This document shows, piece after piece, positions 15,954-24,749 of a stretch of 64,000 bases of DNA. This DNA is from Pedobacter ginsengisoli (GTDB lineage: Bacteria > Bacteroidota > Bacteroidia > Sphingobacteriales > Sphingobacteriaceae): contig NZ_JASSYX010000004.1 in the NCBI RefSeq assembly GCF_030244015.1, forward strand, positions 682,001 to 746,000, given 5' to 3'. The position numbers were made by a program, and so were the translations under genes. Numbering within the stretch: position 1 is the first letter of the stretch; every line of letters begins with the position of its first letter. The notes beneath the pieces are model-generated. The model made no database searches, was not told the origin of the DNA, and saw nothing but the letters and a program-made list of their open reading frames with translations.

Positions 15954-16742
15954 TTATTTGTTTTGTTCTTCGCGGGGCGAATTTCTAAGTGATACCGGTT
16001 TTTTTGCATTTTTGCTCATTTTCAGGTTGAGCATTTCAACCAGTATTGAAAACGCCATGGCAAAATAGATATATCCTTTCGGGATGTGCTGCTCGAATCC
16101 TTCTGCAAGCAGAGAAACACCGATGAGCAAAAGAAAGGATAAGGCAAGCATTTTTACGGTCGGGTGCTTGTTTACAAAATTGCTGATACCGCTGGCAGAG
16201 AACATCATAATCACTACGGCGATAACTACCGCTGCGATCATGATCTCAACATGATCCGCCATGCCTACGGCTGTAATTACGGAATCAAGGGAAAATACAA
16301 TGTCCAGCAGCAGGATCTGTATGATCACACCGGTAAAGGAATGAACCTTAGTATTTGTCCCCTGCTCGTCCACGCTTTCCAGCTTATCGTGGATCTCATG
16401 GGTACTTTTATAGATCAGGAATAAGCCGCCCACAATCAAAATGAGGTCACGTCCGGAAATCTCAAGTTTATGTATCCACTCTGGATTAGTCACATTCATC
16501 AAGGAGCCGATGCTGAACAAGGGGCTGGTCAGTGTCATTACCCAGGTCAGTGACAGCAACAGCAGTACGCGGGTAATCATAGCCAGGGCCAGGCCCAGCT
16601 GCCTTCCTTTTTTCTGCTGATGAGCAGGCAGCTTACCCGATAAAATGGAAATAAAGATGATGTTGTCTATTCCCAGGACAATCTCCAAAACTGTCAGGGT
16701 CAAAAGTGAGATCCAAGCCTCCGGGCTGCTTAAAAATTCCAT
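15954..16742 (-). CDS. TerC-family integral membrane protein
   Basis: 262 residues with about seven TM segments. The two family-typical acidic membrane motifs are visible: LTVLEIVLGIDNIIF (about 16-30) and DIVFSLDSVITAVGMAD mid-protein. TerC relatives have been linked to tellurite resistance and, more recently, to manganese export to exoenzymes. A positively charged tail ends the protein. It is the first gene of a pair with the nucleoid-associated protein. Confidence 0.88.
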   Translation of the reverse strand: MEFLSSPEAWISLLTLTVLEIVLGIDNIIFISILSGKLPAHQQKKGRQLGLALAMITRVLLLLSLTWVMTLTSPLFSIGSLMNVTNPEWIHKLEISGRDLILIVGGLFLIYKSTHEIHDKLESVDEQGTNTKVHSFTGVIIQILLLDIVFSLDSVITAVGMADHVEIMIAAVVIAVVIMMFSASGISNFVNKHPTVKMLALSFLLLIGVSLLAEGFEQHIPKGYIYFAMAFSILVEMLNLKMSKNAKKPVSLRNSPREEQNK

Positions 16743-16770
16743 GTAGTCAATTATAATGGGGCTAAGATAT

Positions 16771-16805
16771 AAAAAAAGCTTGCTGATTTCATATCAACAA
16801 GCTTT
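16771..16805 (-). terminator. Intrinsic terminator of the sigma/anti-sigma/solenoid operon
   Basis: On the minus strand AAAGCTTGTTGAT pairs with ATCAGCAAGCTTT (one G-U type mismatch) around a 5-nt loop and is followed by a run of T. It lies 23 nt after the stop of the solenoid protein gene. Confidence 0.85.
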
Positions 16806-16827
16806 GGATGTGTTTGGTTTATAAAAA

Positions 16828-18057
16828 CTATTTTATCGTTACAGAACCATAGTCTGATTTAATCTTCACAATGGCTCCGGCGCCTTTGCCTATTTTGCCC
16901 GTATAATGTTTACTATTGGAATCATCTTTATTGCCGATCTGGTTTGCAGACACACGGTCTCCATATTTGAAAGCCGCGTAACTGGTCTGAACTTCAAGGT
17001 CAGCACTATAGTCTGAATTGAATCCAGCAAAGATATTGAGGTAATCCCCATCGACAGACAGCGCTTTACATCCGGTTGTTACTTCATCAATATTTAGTTT
17101 GTTATATTGCATATTAAACCTTCCATCGCCTCTTAAAGTCCCTACAGAGGTGCTTGTATACTGAGTTTTCAAGTCCAGCTTGCCTACCGAACCTATCGTC
17201 AGATTGTTATATTGCTGATCAATTTTAGCATCTCCCTTTATGGAATTGATGTTTACATTACAATACTGAACATTGAGGTCAAGATCCTGAACTGTGCCTA
17301 TAGTAAGGCCAGAGCCGTATTGCTGTTTGACTACCGCATCGCCCTTGATGGTACTTACATTTACCGCAGCATATTGCGCGTTGATGTCCAGCGCCCCGGC
17401 TGTGCCGATTGTCAGACCCGAACCGTATTGTTGTTTAACAACGGCTTTATTCACGCTTTGTATATTGGTATTGCCGTACTGGACAGAAATGTAATTATTG
17501 GAATTCGCAAGGTTTTGCGCAACGAAGTTTCCGTATTGGACCTTTGCATACAAAGGGCCCGTCAGATCACCCATTGCAATATTGCCATAATTCTGCGACA
17601 TAGTCAGCGCATTTGATGCCGGCATGTACACCACATAATTTATTTTAACCTCCCTGCGCCACTTTCTGCCAAGACGGCTTCCTCTCCCCCAATTGCCCTG
17701 TTCTTCCAGTTTTGTTTTAAATATGATCTGGTCACCTGATTTCCCGGCTTCAATCGTTACTCCGTCCAGCAATTTTTGAGCTCCCGCCTCATCGTTACTG
17801 TAAGCTTTGATGTCAATATCCGCTTTTACTTCTTTTCTGTCCCAGATCTTGATAACAATTGATCCATATTGATTGCCCAGCACAACTTTATCAGAGTTAT
17901 CAGCTGTAAATGTTTTAGTGAAGGTCCTGGACCGCATTGGATCATCGTCTCCTTCATTGATGATTCTTGAAATGCCTGCCGGATTTAAAACCGGGCTGGC
18001 TTGTACAATATTTACAAGGAGCATCAGTCCTATGGCTGTTATTTTCATGTACCTCAT
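16828..18057 (-). CDS. Exported DUF4097-like solenoid protein with ten 18-residue QY repeats
   Basis: 409 residues. The ATG at 18057 overlaps the anti-sigma stop (ATGA), implying coupling; a signal peptide follows (MKITAIGLMLLVNIVQA). A jelly-like N-terminal part leads into a repeat array: a Gln/Asn-Tyr dipeptide recurs about every 18 residues, at Tyr157, 175, 194, 211, 229, 247, 265, 283, 300 and 318, with KQQYGSGLTIGT occurring twice 36 residues apart. This is what a beta-solenoid looks like, and resembles putative adhesin/DUF4097 proteins. As the third gene of an ECF sigma operon it is a probable envelope target or sensor component of that regulon. Confidence 0.8.
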   Translation of the reverse strand: MRYMKITAIGLMLLVNIVQASPVLNPAGISRIINEGDDDPMRSRTFTKTFTADNSDKVVLGNQYGSIVIKIWDRKEVKADIDIKAYSNDEAGAQKLLDGVTIEAGKSGDQIIFKTKLEEQGNWGRGSRLGRKWRREVKINYVVYMPASNALTMSQNYGNIAMGDLTGPLYAKVQYGNFVAQNLANSNNYISVQYGNTNIQSVNKAVVKQQYGSGLTIGTAGALDINAQYAAVNVSTIKGDAVVKQQYGSGLTIGTVQDLDLNVQYCNVNINSIKGDAKIDQQYNNLTIGSVGKLDLKTQYTSTSVGTLRGDGRFNMQYNKLNIDEVTTGCKALSVDGDYLNIFAGFNSDYSADLEVQTSYAAFKYGDRVSANQIGNKDDSNSKHYTGKIGKGAGAIVKIKSDYGSVTIK

Positions 18058-18581
18058 ATGCTATTCTCTTTTTTACATTGATTCACTTCATTAATTATAT
18101 AGAGCTGCTGGTTGATCACCTGCAGTTGCAGTTTTAAATTCTTGACCATCGCATTAACAATAACCCGTTGATTGGGGCTGTTCTCCAACTCTTTTTTTAA
18201 GCGCTCGTAATCAGCACCCAATTGTTCCAAATCCGCACTGAACTCCTCATACAGCGCCGGATTCTCTTTGGCATAAACCTGCAGGCTGTCTTTTTTTTCT
18301 TCAATAAGGCTCGCAAACTTCATTTCCTTTTTTGCAAAGGAAGGGTTCAGTTCGGCAATATCTGTCCCCCCACGATGGTTACGATAGGTAAATATAAAAG
18401 TAACTGTCACTACCACGATCAGGGATGCAGCTATACCTAACCAGAACGGCACCCTCCATGGCTTTTTTAGTTTTTCTCTGTTTAATTCATTCTCAATTCT
18501 ACTCCACAGCTGATCTGACGGAGATTCCATATCAAAAGCTTTTCTATGCTCTCTGACATACTCTTCGATCTTTTTGCTCAT
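18054..18581 (-). CDS. Probable membrane anti-sigma factor
   Basis: 175 residues: a cytoplasmic N-terminal segment (about 1-44), one TM helix (about 45-65, FWLGIAASLIVVVTVTFIF), and an extracytoplasmic helical, coiled-coil-like domain (about 95-170) rich in Glu/Lys. No zinc-binding HxxxCxxC motif is present, so it is not a ZAS-type anti-sigma. The gene overlaps the ECF sigma gene upstream and the solenoid gene downstream by 4 nt each (ATGA). Function is inferred from this arrangement and topology. Confidence 0.75.
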   Translation of the reverse strand: MSKKIEEYVREHRKAFDMESPSDQLWSRIENELNREKLKKPWRVPFWLGIAASLIVVVTVTFIFTYRNHRGGTDIAELNPSFAKKEMKFASLIEEKKDSLQVYAKENPALYEEFSADLEQLGADYERLKKELENSPNQRVIVNAMVKNLKLQLQVINQQLYIINEVNQCKKENSI

Positions 18582-19129
18582 CTCAATGCTCCTTTCTTTT
18601 CTAATAAGCCATTCAATTTCTTTTTTGCCCTCATGTATTGTGTCCTCGAAGTATTCTCAGAGATTTTAAGGATATGTGAGATCTCCTCATGGTCATAGCC
18701 CTCAAATAAATACAATGTCAGCACCACCCTATATCCGTCGGGAAGCTCTCCCATGGCTTCCTTTATTTCGTTTACCCTCATGTCCTGCCAGGCTGTGTCA
18801 TCTTTTTCTTCTTCCGCAATATCCACATCATCTATATTTACAAATTCAGCCCTGCGCTTTCTCAGCTGGTTGATGGACTTGTTGATCACAATCTGCTTGA
18901 GCCATAATCCAAATGTGGTTTCTCCCCTAAAATTTTCTATCCTGGTGAAGGCATCCAGGAAAGATTCCTGCAAAACATCCTCCGCCTCTGCGATATGGTT
19001 AACAATTCTAAGCGCAACATTATACATAGCTTTTACATACAATTTGTACAATTCAAATTGTGCAGTGCGGCTTCCCTCCCTGCATTGATTTACCAGATCG
19101 AGGTGTTTATCTATATATACGGCTTCCAA
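18578..19129 (-). CDS. ECF-type RNA polymerase sigma factor
   Basis: 183 residues with sigma-70 regions 2 and 4 only. Region 2 shows ALRIVNHIAEAEDVLQESFLDAF and FGLWLKQIVINKSINQLRK; region 4 shows LPDGYRVVLTLYLFEGYDHEEISHIL with a helix-turn-helix. It heads an operon with an anti-sigma protein and an exported solenoid protein, a typical envelope-stress arrangement. It is divergent from aspS; I found no match to its own putative promoter class. Confidence 0.92.
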   Translation of the reverse strand: MEAVYIDKHLDLVNQCREGSRTAQFELYKLYVKAMYNVALRIVNHIAEAEDVLQESFLDAFTRIENFRGETTFGLWLKQIVINKSINQLRKRRAEFVNIDDVDIAEEEKDDTAWQDMRVNEIKEAMGELPDGYRVVLTLYLFEGYDHEEISHILKISENTSRTQYMRAKKKLNGLLEKKGALR

Positions 19130-19246
19130 TGTTTTCTGTTCTTTTTAAGGGACAATCAATGAATCAAAACGTTGCATCTGAATTGAAAATATTTTGAATA
19201 TAAGAAGTAAAATTTCATCGATCTGAAATATATGGTTCAAAATCAA

Positions 19247-19254
19247 TATTTTTG
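19247..19254 (+). promoter_or_regulatory. -7 promoter box for aspS
   Basis: TATTTTTG, exact TAnnTTTG, 18 nt upstream of the ATG at 19273. It overlaps an in-frame TTG at 19252, which argues against that longer start. Confidence 0.5.
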
Positions 19255-19272
19255 CCGCAAATATTATTAATA

Positions 19273-21018
19273 ATGCTAAGAACAACTACTTGCGGTGCTT
19301 TAACCATTAAGAACTTAGGAGAGCATGTGATCCTTTGCGGCTGGGTACAGAAATCAAGAGATTTAGGAGGGATGACTTTTATTGACATCCGGGACAGATA
19401 TGGAATCACTCAATTGGTTTTTAACATGGACGACAATCGCGATCTGTGCCAGGCCGCCCGTAGTTTAGGAAGAGAGTTTGTCATCAAAGCGAGCGGACTG
19501 GTGGTTGAGCGTTCAAATAAAAATTTAAAAATACCTACCGGTGAGATTGAAATTAAAATAAACGCCCTGGAGGTTTTGAATGCGGCGAAACTGCCGCCTT
19601 TCCTGATCGATGACGAAACCGATGGCGGTGATGATCTGAGAATGAAATACCGTTATCTTGATCTGAGGAGAAATCCGGTGCGTAACAACATGATATTGAG
19701 ACATAAAATGGCGCAGGCAGTCAGACGCTATCTGGATGGCCTAGACTTCATTGAGGTCGAAACGCCGGTACTGATCAAGTCTACCCCGGAAGGAGCAAGA
19801 GATTTTGTAGTGCCAAGCAGAATGAACCCCGGTGAATTTTATGCCTTGCCACAGTCCCCTCAAACTTTTAAGCAGTTGCTGATGGTTTCGGGTTTTGACA
19901 GGTATTTCCAAATTGTTAAATGCTTTAGGGATGAAGACCTGCGCGCTGACAGACAGCCTGAGTTTACACAGATCGACTGCGAGATGTCATTTATCGAACA
20001 GGAAGATATATTAAATACTTTCGAAGGACTTATACGTACCTTATTTAAAGACATCAGAGGAATCGATCTGCCTGAAGTGCCGAGGATGCAATATGCTGAC
20101 GCCATGCGCCTGTATGGCTCAGATAAACCTGACACACGCTTTGAAATGCAGTTCGTTGAACTGACAGAACTGGTCAAAGGCAAAAACTTTCCTGTATTTG
20201 ACAATGCAGAACTCGTTATAGGAATCAATGCCAAAGGCTGCGCCGGATATACCCGCAAGCAGTTAGATGAGCTTACTGACTTTATCAAACGTCCGCAGAT
20301 AGGGGCTACCGGCCTGATTTACTTAAGACATGGAGAGGACGGTTCTTTAAAGTCATCTGTTGACAAATTTTATGACGAAACCGAACTGAAAAAATGGTCT
20401 GCTGCCTTAAATACTGAACCGGGAGACCTTGTCCTCATCATGGCCGGCCTGACAGATAAGGTCCGTAAGCAATTGAGCGAACTGCGCCTGGAAATGGGTA
20501 CACGGCTTGGGTTGCGGGATAAGGATACTTTTAGTGCACTTTGGGTGCTTGATTTTCCGTTGCTGGAATGGGACGAAGAAACTCAGCGCTATCATGCCAT
20601 GCACCACCCTTTTACCTCCCCTAAGCCAGAGGATATTGCCTTATTGGATACCAAACCCGGAGAAGTCAGGGCCAACGCTTATGATATGGTGGTAAATGGA
20701 ACTGAGATCGGCGGTGGTTCAATCCGTATACACGACAGAACACTGCAGGCGCTGATGTTCAGACATCTGGGTTTTTCAGCGGAAGAAGCACAAAAACAAT
20801 TTGGATTTTTAATGGATGCCTTTGAATTTGGAGCACCGCCGCACGGTGGTATTGCCTTCGGTTTTGACCGTTTATGCTCTATTTTTGCAGGATTAGATAG
20901 CATCAGGGATGTCATTGCGTTCCCTAAAAACAACTCCGGCAGAGATGTGATGATTGACAGCCCTTCAACAATTGACGACAAGCAGCTCACAGAGCTTAAG
21001 ATAAAAACAGCACTTTAA
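19273..21018 (+). CDS. aspS: Aspartate--tRNA ligase
   Basis: 581 residues, bacterial-type class IIb synthetase. An N-terminal OB-fold anticodon-binding domain (residues 1-105, HVILCGWVQKSRDLGGMTFIDIRDR) precedes the class II core: motif 2 region FRDEDLRADRQPEFTQID and motif 3 region GGIAFGFDRLCSIFAG, with a GAD-type insertion domain between. The start at 19273 (MLRTTTCGALT) matches the family; the longer frame begins in the promoter. A 32-nt perfect palindromic terminator follows. Confidence 0.96.
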   Translation: MLRTTTCGALTIKNLGEHVILCGWVQKSRDLGGMTFIDIRDRYGITQLVFNMDDNRDLCQAARSLGREFVIKASGLVVERSNKNLKIPTGEIEIKINALEVLNAAKLPPFLIDDETDGGDDLRMKYRYLDLRRNPVRNNMILRHKMAQAVRRYLDGLDFIEVETPVLIKSTPEGARDFVVPSRMNPGEFYALPQSPQTFKQLLMVSGFDRYFQIVKCFRDEDLRADRQPEFTQIDCEMSFIEQEDILNTFEGLIRTLFKDIRGIDLPEVPRMQYADAMRLYGSDKPDTRFEMQFVELTELVKGKNFPVFDNAELVIGINAKGCAGYTRKQLDELTDFIKRPQIGATGLIYLRHGEDGSLKSSVDKFYDETELKKWSAALNTEPGDLVLIMAGLTDKVRKQLSELRLEMGTRLGLRDKDTFSALWVLDFPLLEWDEETQRYHAMHHPFTSPKPEDIALLDTKPGEVRANAYDMVVNGTEIGGGSIRIHDRTLQALMFRHLGFSAEEAQKQFGFLMDAFEFGAPPHGGIAFGFDRLCSIFAGLDSIRDVIAFPKNNSGRDVMIDSPSTIDDKQLTELKIKTAL

Positions 21019-21035
21019 GATTAATTTCGAAAAAT

Positions 21036-21067
21036 AAAAAGGGCAGTACAATTGTACTGCCCTTTTT
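21036..21067. terminator. Perfect 32-nt palindromic bidirectional terminator
   Basis: AAAAAGGGCAGTACAA followed by its exact reverse complement. It serves aspS on the plus strand and the minus-strand envelope operon whose last stop codon is at 21070-21072. Confidence 0.9.
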
Positions 21068-21069
21068 CA

Positions 21070-21522
21070 TTAATAAGTTTCACTATCCGGCGGAATGCCA
21101 TAATCAAAATATTCCTCCGCCTTTTCTTCCTTTTTCTTTTTAGAACCTCCGAACCATGACTTAACAGAATTGAAGATTGCCGATAAATGTTCTGCATCAA
21201 GCGATTTTCCAACCTTTCCTGAAGCAAGCCCCACTAAAGCCTTTGTAAGGATTCCTGAGCCTTTAAACAAAGTACTGTTCATGAATAAGGGTAAGACCCA
21301 TGACATTAAAGTGCTGCTGATATTGAACTTCTCGTCCACTTTAAGAAATGCGGAAGGAGTAGCATATTTCCTGATCAGGCCGCCCAGGGTAAATTGTTTC
21401 AAATAAATTTTGGTATCGTTAACCAAAGCCTCTCCCTGCAAGGTATGCTCGTCTTTTAAACTGCAAACCATAGCATGCAGTTCTTCCAGATTATTGATGT
21501 TATACTTTCTCCTCTTCTTCAT
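21070..21522 (-). CDS. Protein of unknown function, last gene of envelope operon
   Basis: 150 residues, basic N-terminus (MKKRRKYNINNLEEL) and a C-terminal charged KKKKEEKAEE stretch. The middle holds weakly hydrophobic helices (TLMSWVLPLFMNSTLFKGSGILTKALVGLASG), perhaps membrane-associated, but no clear TM signal peptide. I do not recognise the family. It overlaps the holin-like gene by 23 nt and shares a transcript with YtxH, suggesting a joint envelope role. Confidence 0.75.
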   Translation of the reverse strand: MKKRRKYNINNLEELHAMVCSLKDEHTLQGEALVNDTKIYLKQFTLGGLIRKYATPSAFLKVDEKFNISSTLMSWVLPLFMNSTLFKGSGILTKALVGLASGKVGKSLDAEHLSAIFNSVKSWFGGSKKKKEEKAEEYFDYGIPPDSETY

Positions 21523-21895
21523 CTTTATCGGCCAGTTTGTTAAAATAATTCCTGATGGTAAAGTTAATTATTGCCTTCTCTATGTACTTCTCTTTCATGA
21601 AGTAAACCAGCAAGGCCAAAAATATATAGAGAAGAGAAACGCACCCAAAACCTCTGGTGAAGCTTCCCAACAGATCAGAAAGGTAAAGTGCTAGGGTAAA
21701 TGTTCCAAATAAAAAGGCCAGTATAAAGCAAATGATTACAGCCGCATTAGTTACCACATCGGCAAATATCTTTGAGATCTTTTCTACCAGGTATAGCCGG
21801 GTATATTCGACCCTGGTATCCAGATAATTTTTTGCGTCTTCGTAGAGGTCTTCTATTCCTTTTTCTTTATCCTCCATAGTTTCTGGCTTTGGCAA
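21500..21895 (-). CDS. Putative holin-superfamily (phage holin-like) membrane protein
   Basis: 131 residues: a charged N-terminal helix (about 1-45), two TM segments (AAVIICFILAFLFGTFTLALYL and GFGCVSLLYIFLALLVYFM), and an acidic tail. This layout matches small chromosomal proteins annotated as 'phage holin family' in Bacteroidota, usually found beside YtxH proteins, and does not indicate a prophage here. An alternative start (MEDKEKG) lies 18 nt downstream. It starts 2 nt after the YtxH stop. Confidence 0.75.
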   Translation of the reverse strand: MPKPETMEDKEKGIEDLYEDAKNYLDTRVEYTRLYLVEKISKIFADVVTNAAVIICFILAFLFGTFTLALYLSDLLGSFTRGFGCVSLLYIFLALLVYFMKEKYIEKAIINFTIRNYFNKLADKDEEEEKV

Positions 21896-21897
21896 GG

Positions 21898-22167
21898 TTA
21901 GGCGTGTTCTTCCACATCGTCAGCAAATTCGTTTTCAGTCTGACGCAGTTTAGTCTTAACTGAATTTACAACCTTGTCTTTCAAATTACTCAGGTTATTG
22001 ATCTCATCGGCAGCCCTGTCCTTAATAGAATCTCCAAGGTCCTTTAGTGACTGACTTAGCTTGTCTCTTGTTTCGCTTCCTTTTTCAGGGGCAAATAAAA
22101 GACCCAACGCCGCTCCTGCAGCTAAACCGGCTAATAAAGCAACTAAAACTTTTGAATTATCATTCAT
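21898..22167 (-). CDS. YtxH-domain protein
   Basis: 89 residues. The N-terminal glycine/alanine-rich membrane segment VLVALLAGLAAGAALGLLFAPEKGSETR is the YtxH hallmark; the rest is an amphipathic, charged helix (LSQSLKDLGDSIKDRAADEINNL) like LEA-type stress proteins. Such proteins are commonly stress-induced. It heads the three-gene tail of the operon, 48 nt after the AI-2E family gene, a gap large enough for its own promoter though none was recognised. Confidence 0.88.
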   Translation of the reverse strand: MNDNSKVLVALLAGLAAGAALGLLFAPEKGSETRDKLSQSLKDLGDSIKDRAADEINNLSNLKDKVVNSVKTKLRQTENEFADDVEEHA

Positions 22168-22215
22168 GATACTTTGATTTTATATATAACAATTTTAATT
22201 TTCGGGAACTTAATA

Positions 22216-23268
22216 TTATAACTCATCATGCTCTGAAATTGTTTTAATTCTTTCCAGTCTTTCAGAGGCCAGTGCACTCGTTTCATATATTCTAATCAAT
22301 AATACGAAATAAGACAATAATAACGGGCCAAATACAAGTCCTAAAATTCCAAATAATGGTATTCCAATAACCACGCCAATTACTGTTATGATCGGGTGAA
22401 TATTGCCAACTCTCTTGGCGATCATAAACCTGAGCACGTTGTCTATGTTAATAATGACGACAAATCCAAATATCAACATTGCCCAACCCGCAAAATTATT
22501 GCCATTGGCAATCTGCATTAAAGCAGCCGGTACAAAAACAAGAGGTGGCCCAAGCACCGGGACAAAAGAAATGAAAGTTGTGATAAGCCCCCAAAATGCC
22601 GGGTCCTTATATCCCAAAAAGTAAAAGCAAAACCCGACTAAAGAGCCCTGTACCAAGGCGATAAAACCCTGACCTAAAACATTGGCATAAGTTGTATTCC
22701 TCATTTCCTCCGCAAACCGCTGTGCATTTTGAGCCCTGAAAGGCGCATACTTTAAAAGTGCTGATTCAAACTTTTCGCGTTCCACCAGCATAAAATACAA
22801 AAGGAAATACATTAACAGCAAGCCCAATACGATATTAAAGGCGCCGGAAATCAATGAAGGAAATAACCCGGTAGCCCATGTTCCAGCTTTTCTCATGCCG
22901 TCTTCTACCAGATTCTGCAAATCCCCACTGACAGGGAGCAAATGTTTTAATTTAAACAGCGTGTCTTTCAGATAGCCCGGATCGTTCTGCAGTTCGGCAA
23001 TTTTTTCAATGGCCATACTGCTCAGCCCATAAAAAGGAAGAATAATGACAATTACTGAAATAAACAAAAGCAGGACAGCAGCAACGCTCTTGTTCCAGGA
23101 TTTTACCTCGACCAGGTAAATCAAAGCCGGCCTAAGTATAGTATACAATACAAGTGTACTAAGTATTGATCCAAAAATCCCCTGAAGCGAATAGGCAATG
23201 ACGCAGCCCAGGGCAATGATGATTAACAGATTGATCTGATTCCGCTGTTTATAAGTAAATATTGACAT
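22216..23268 (-). CDS. AI-2E transporter family (PerM/UPF0118) membrane protein
   Basis: 350 residues, about seven to eight TM segments. The family block FISFVPVLGPPLVFVPAAL and the C-terminal GVVIGIPLFGILGLVFGPLLLSY are present. Members include the TqsA/YdiK exporters and Na+/H+ antiporter-like proteins; substrate cannot be assigned and autoinducer transport should not be assumed. It starts 11 nt after the degenerate kinase gene, so it is likely part of that transcription unit. Confidence 0.88.
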   Translation of the reverse strand: MSIFTYKQRNQINLLIIIALGCVIAYSLQGIFGSILSTLVLYTILRPALIYLVEVKSWNKSVAAVLLLFISVIVIILPFYGLSSMAIEKIAELQNDPGYLKDTLFKLKHLLPVSGDLQNLVEDGMRKAGTWATGLFPSLISGAFNIVLGLLLMYFLLYFMLVEREKFESALLKYAPFRAQNAQRFAEEMRNTTYANVLGQGFIALVQGSLVGFCFYFLGYKDPAFWGLITTFISFVPVLGPPLVFVPAALMQIANGNNFAGWAMLIFGFVVIINIDNVLRFMIAKRVGNIHPIITVIGVVIGIPLFGILGLVFGPLLLSYFVLLIRIYETSALASERLERIKTISEHDEL

Positions 23269-23279
23269 ATGATCAGGGT

Positions 23280-24737
23280 TTAATGCCAGAGGGCGCCTTC
23301 ATTGTAAATTGGTATCCTGATCAGAAACAAACTTCCATTTGCCTGGGATTTAAGCTTAATGCTACCATTGTGAGTAGTCAGTACACGCTGCGCATGGGTC
23401 AGGCCCAAACCACTCGCCCGTTTTTTTGTGGTGAAAAATGGCTCGAAGATCTTGTCCTGATTTTCCTGAATAACCCCGGTACCATTATCTTCAATCCCTA
23501 TTTCAAACATATCTTTATCCGAAGTACTGGTAATATGAATGATCTTAGGATAGGTCTGCATAGCTTCAACTGCATTTTTTATTACGCTTATAAGTGCTGA
23601 TTTCACCTTGGTTTTATCCAGAAGTACCCTATGTTCAGATTCCAGTAATTGCTTCGTCAGCTTAATATTGTGACCGGTAATGAGATCTTCCATTTCTGCT
23701 ATTGTCTCTTCAATAACTTCATTAATGCTGTGCCTTTGAAGGTTAAGTGTTTTCGTTTCAGTGCTGGATATAAAGTTTTGCATCAGTCTGGTTACCCTGT
23801 CGCAATTGGTTTTAATGATTTCCAGGTAAGACTGGACGGACTCGCTGTATGCAAGCACCTGGTCGGACGCCAGCTCGTCGACCGCCAGGTTTATTGCTGA
23901 CAGCGGATCTCTGATCTCATCTCCCAATCCTTTTGCGATATGTTCTGATATGGACATCTTACCGAGATTAACAGATTTTTCTTCAATATGTTTTCTATAG
24001 CTCAGGTCCCTGATTATCGTATGGTAAACTTCAGAAACGCTTATCATGTCTGTTTGTATGAAAGATGATAAGCTGCAATGGTATACAATTCCGTCCTTAG
24101 ATACCAGTTCACATTCAAAATCTGTCAGTGATCCGCTTTTCTCGAGCAGATCACGAAATTTCTCTATGTCTGTACGGTTTTTAAAAATCACATCATCAGG
24201 AAGTTTTTGTAACTCATCAAGACGATAGCCGAAGAAACTTAAGCCGCAACTGTTCATGTCATGGATCCTTCCTGAATATTCAGAAATAAGAATGGGATCA
24301 TTTGCCTGTTCAAAAATTGCCCTGTATTTTCTTTCGCTATCCTGCAATGCCCTTAATCCATCGGCATGTTTAATAGAATAGCGAATGCTTCTCTCGATGA
24401 TGACTGGCTCAATCTCATCCTTTACCATATAATCAGCAGCCCCGATATTCATCGCTTGTTCGTCTATTGTCCGGTCACCTTTTCCGGTAAGCATAATAAT
24501 CGGCTTTACACAACCAGAATTCAACGCCTCTTTAAGAAGATCAATACCAGTCCCTTTCCCAAGCCTGTAATCCACAAGATAAACATCATGCTGGCGTTTT
24601 AAAATCGCATTAATCCCCTTTTCATAACTATTGACCCAGGAAAGCGAGTACCTGTCTGAAAGACGGTCAAACACCGCTTTCGTGAGAATATAATCATCCT
24701 CGTCATCATCAATTAATAAGACCCGAACCTGTTTCAT
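23280..24737 (-). CDS. Receiver-PAS-kinase protein lacking the phospho-acceptor histidine
   Basis: 485 residues: a receiver domain (1-120, acceptor Asp56, acidic Asp10-12, Lys106 in MVKDE), a PAS domain (about 130-250), a HisKA-like dimerisation region and a HATPase domain (about 345-480, with KNAVEAM, DNGTGV and GLGLTHAQRV). In place of the H-box AHEIRNPLSAI it reads GDEIRDPLSAI: residue 273 is Asp (codon at 23919-23921 is GAT on the minus strand). Autophosphorylation as in canonical kinases is therefore not expected. It sits 12 nt after an intact kinase and an NtrC-type regulator. Confidence 0.88.
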   Translation of the reverse strand: MKQVRVLLIDDDEDDYILTKAVFDRLSDRYSLSWVNSYEKGINAILKRQHDVYLVDYRLGKGTGIDLLKEALNSGCVKPIIMLTGKGDRTIDEQAMNIGAADYMVKDEIEPVIIERSIRYSIKHADGLRALQDSERKYRAIFEQANDPILISEYSGRIHDMNSCGLSFFGYRLDELQKLPDDVIFKNRTDIEKFRDLLEKSGSLTDFECELVSKDGIVYHCSLSSFIQTDMISVSEVYHTIIRDLSYRKHIEEKSVNLGKMSISEHIAKGLGDEIRDPLSAINLAVDELASDQVLAYSESVQSYLEIIKTNCDRVTRLMQNFISSTETKTLNLQRHSINEVIEETIAEMEDLITGHNIKLTKQLLESEHRVLLDKTKVKSALISVIKNAVEAMQTYPKIIHITSTSDKDMFEIGIEDNGTGVIQENQDKIFEPFFTTKKRASGLGLTHAQRVLTTHNGSIKLKSQANGSLFLIRIPIYNEGALWH

Positions 24738-24749
24738 TTTATTTAGATT

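Noticed and set aside
21500..21895. Holin-like protein as evidence of a prophage
   Set aside because: No phage structural, integrase or lysis genes nearby; the neighbours are YtxH and a regulator operon, the usual place of this chromosomal family.
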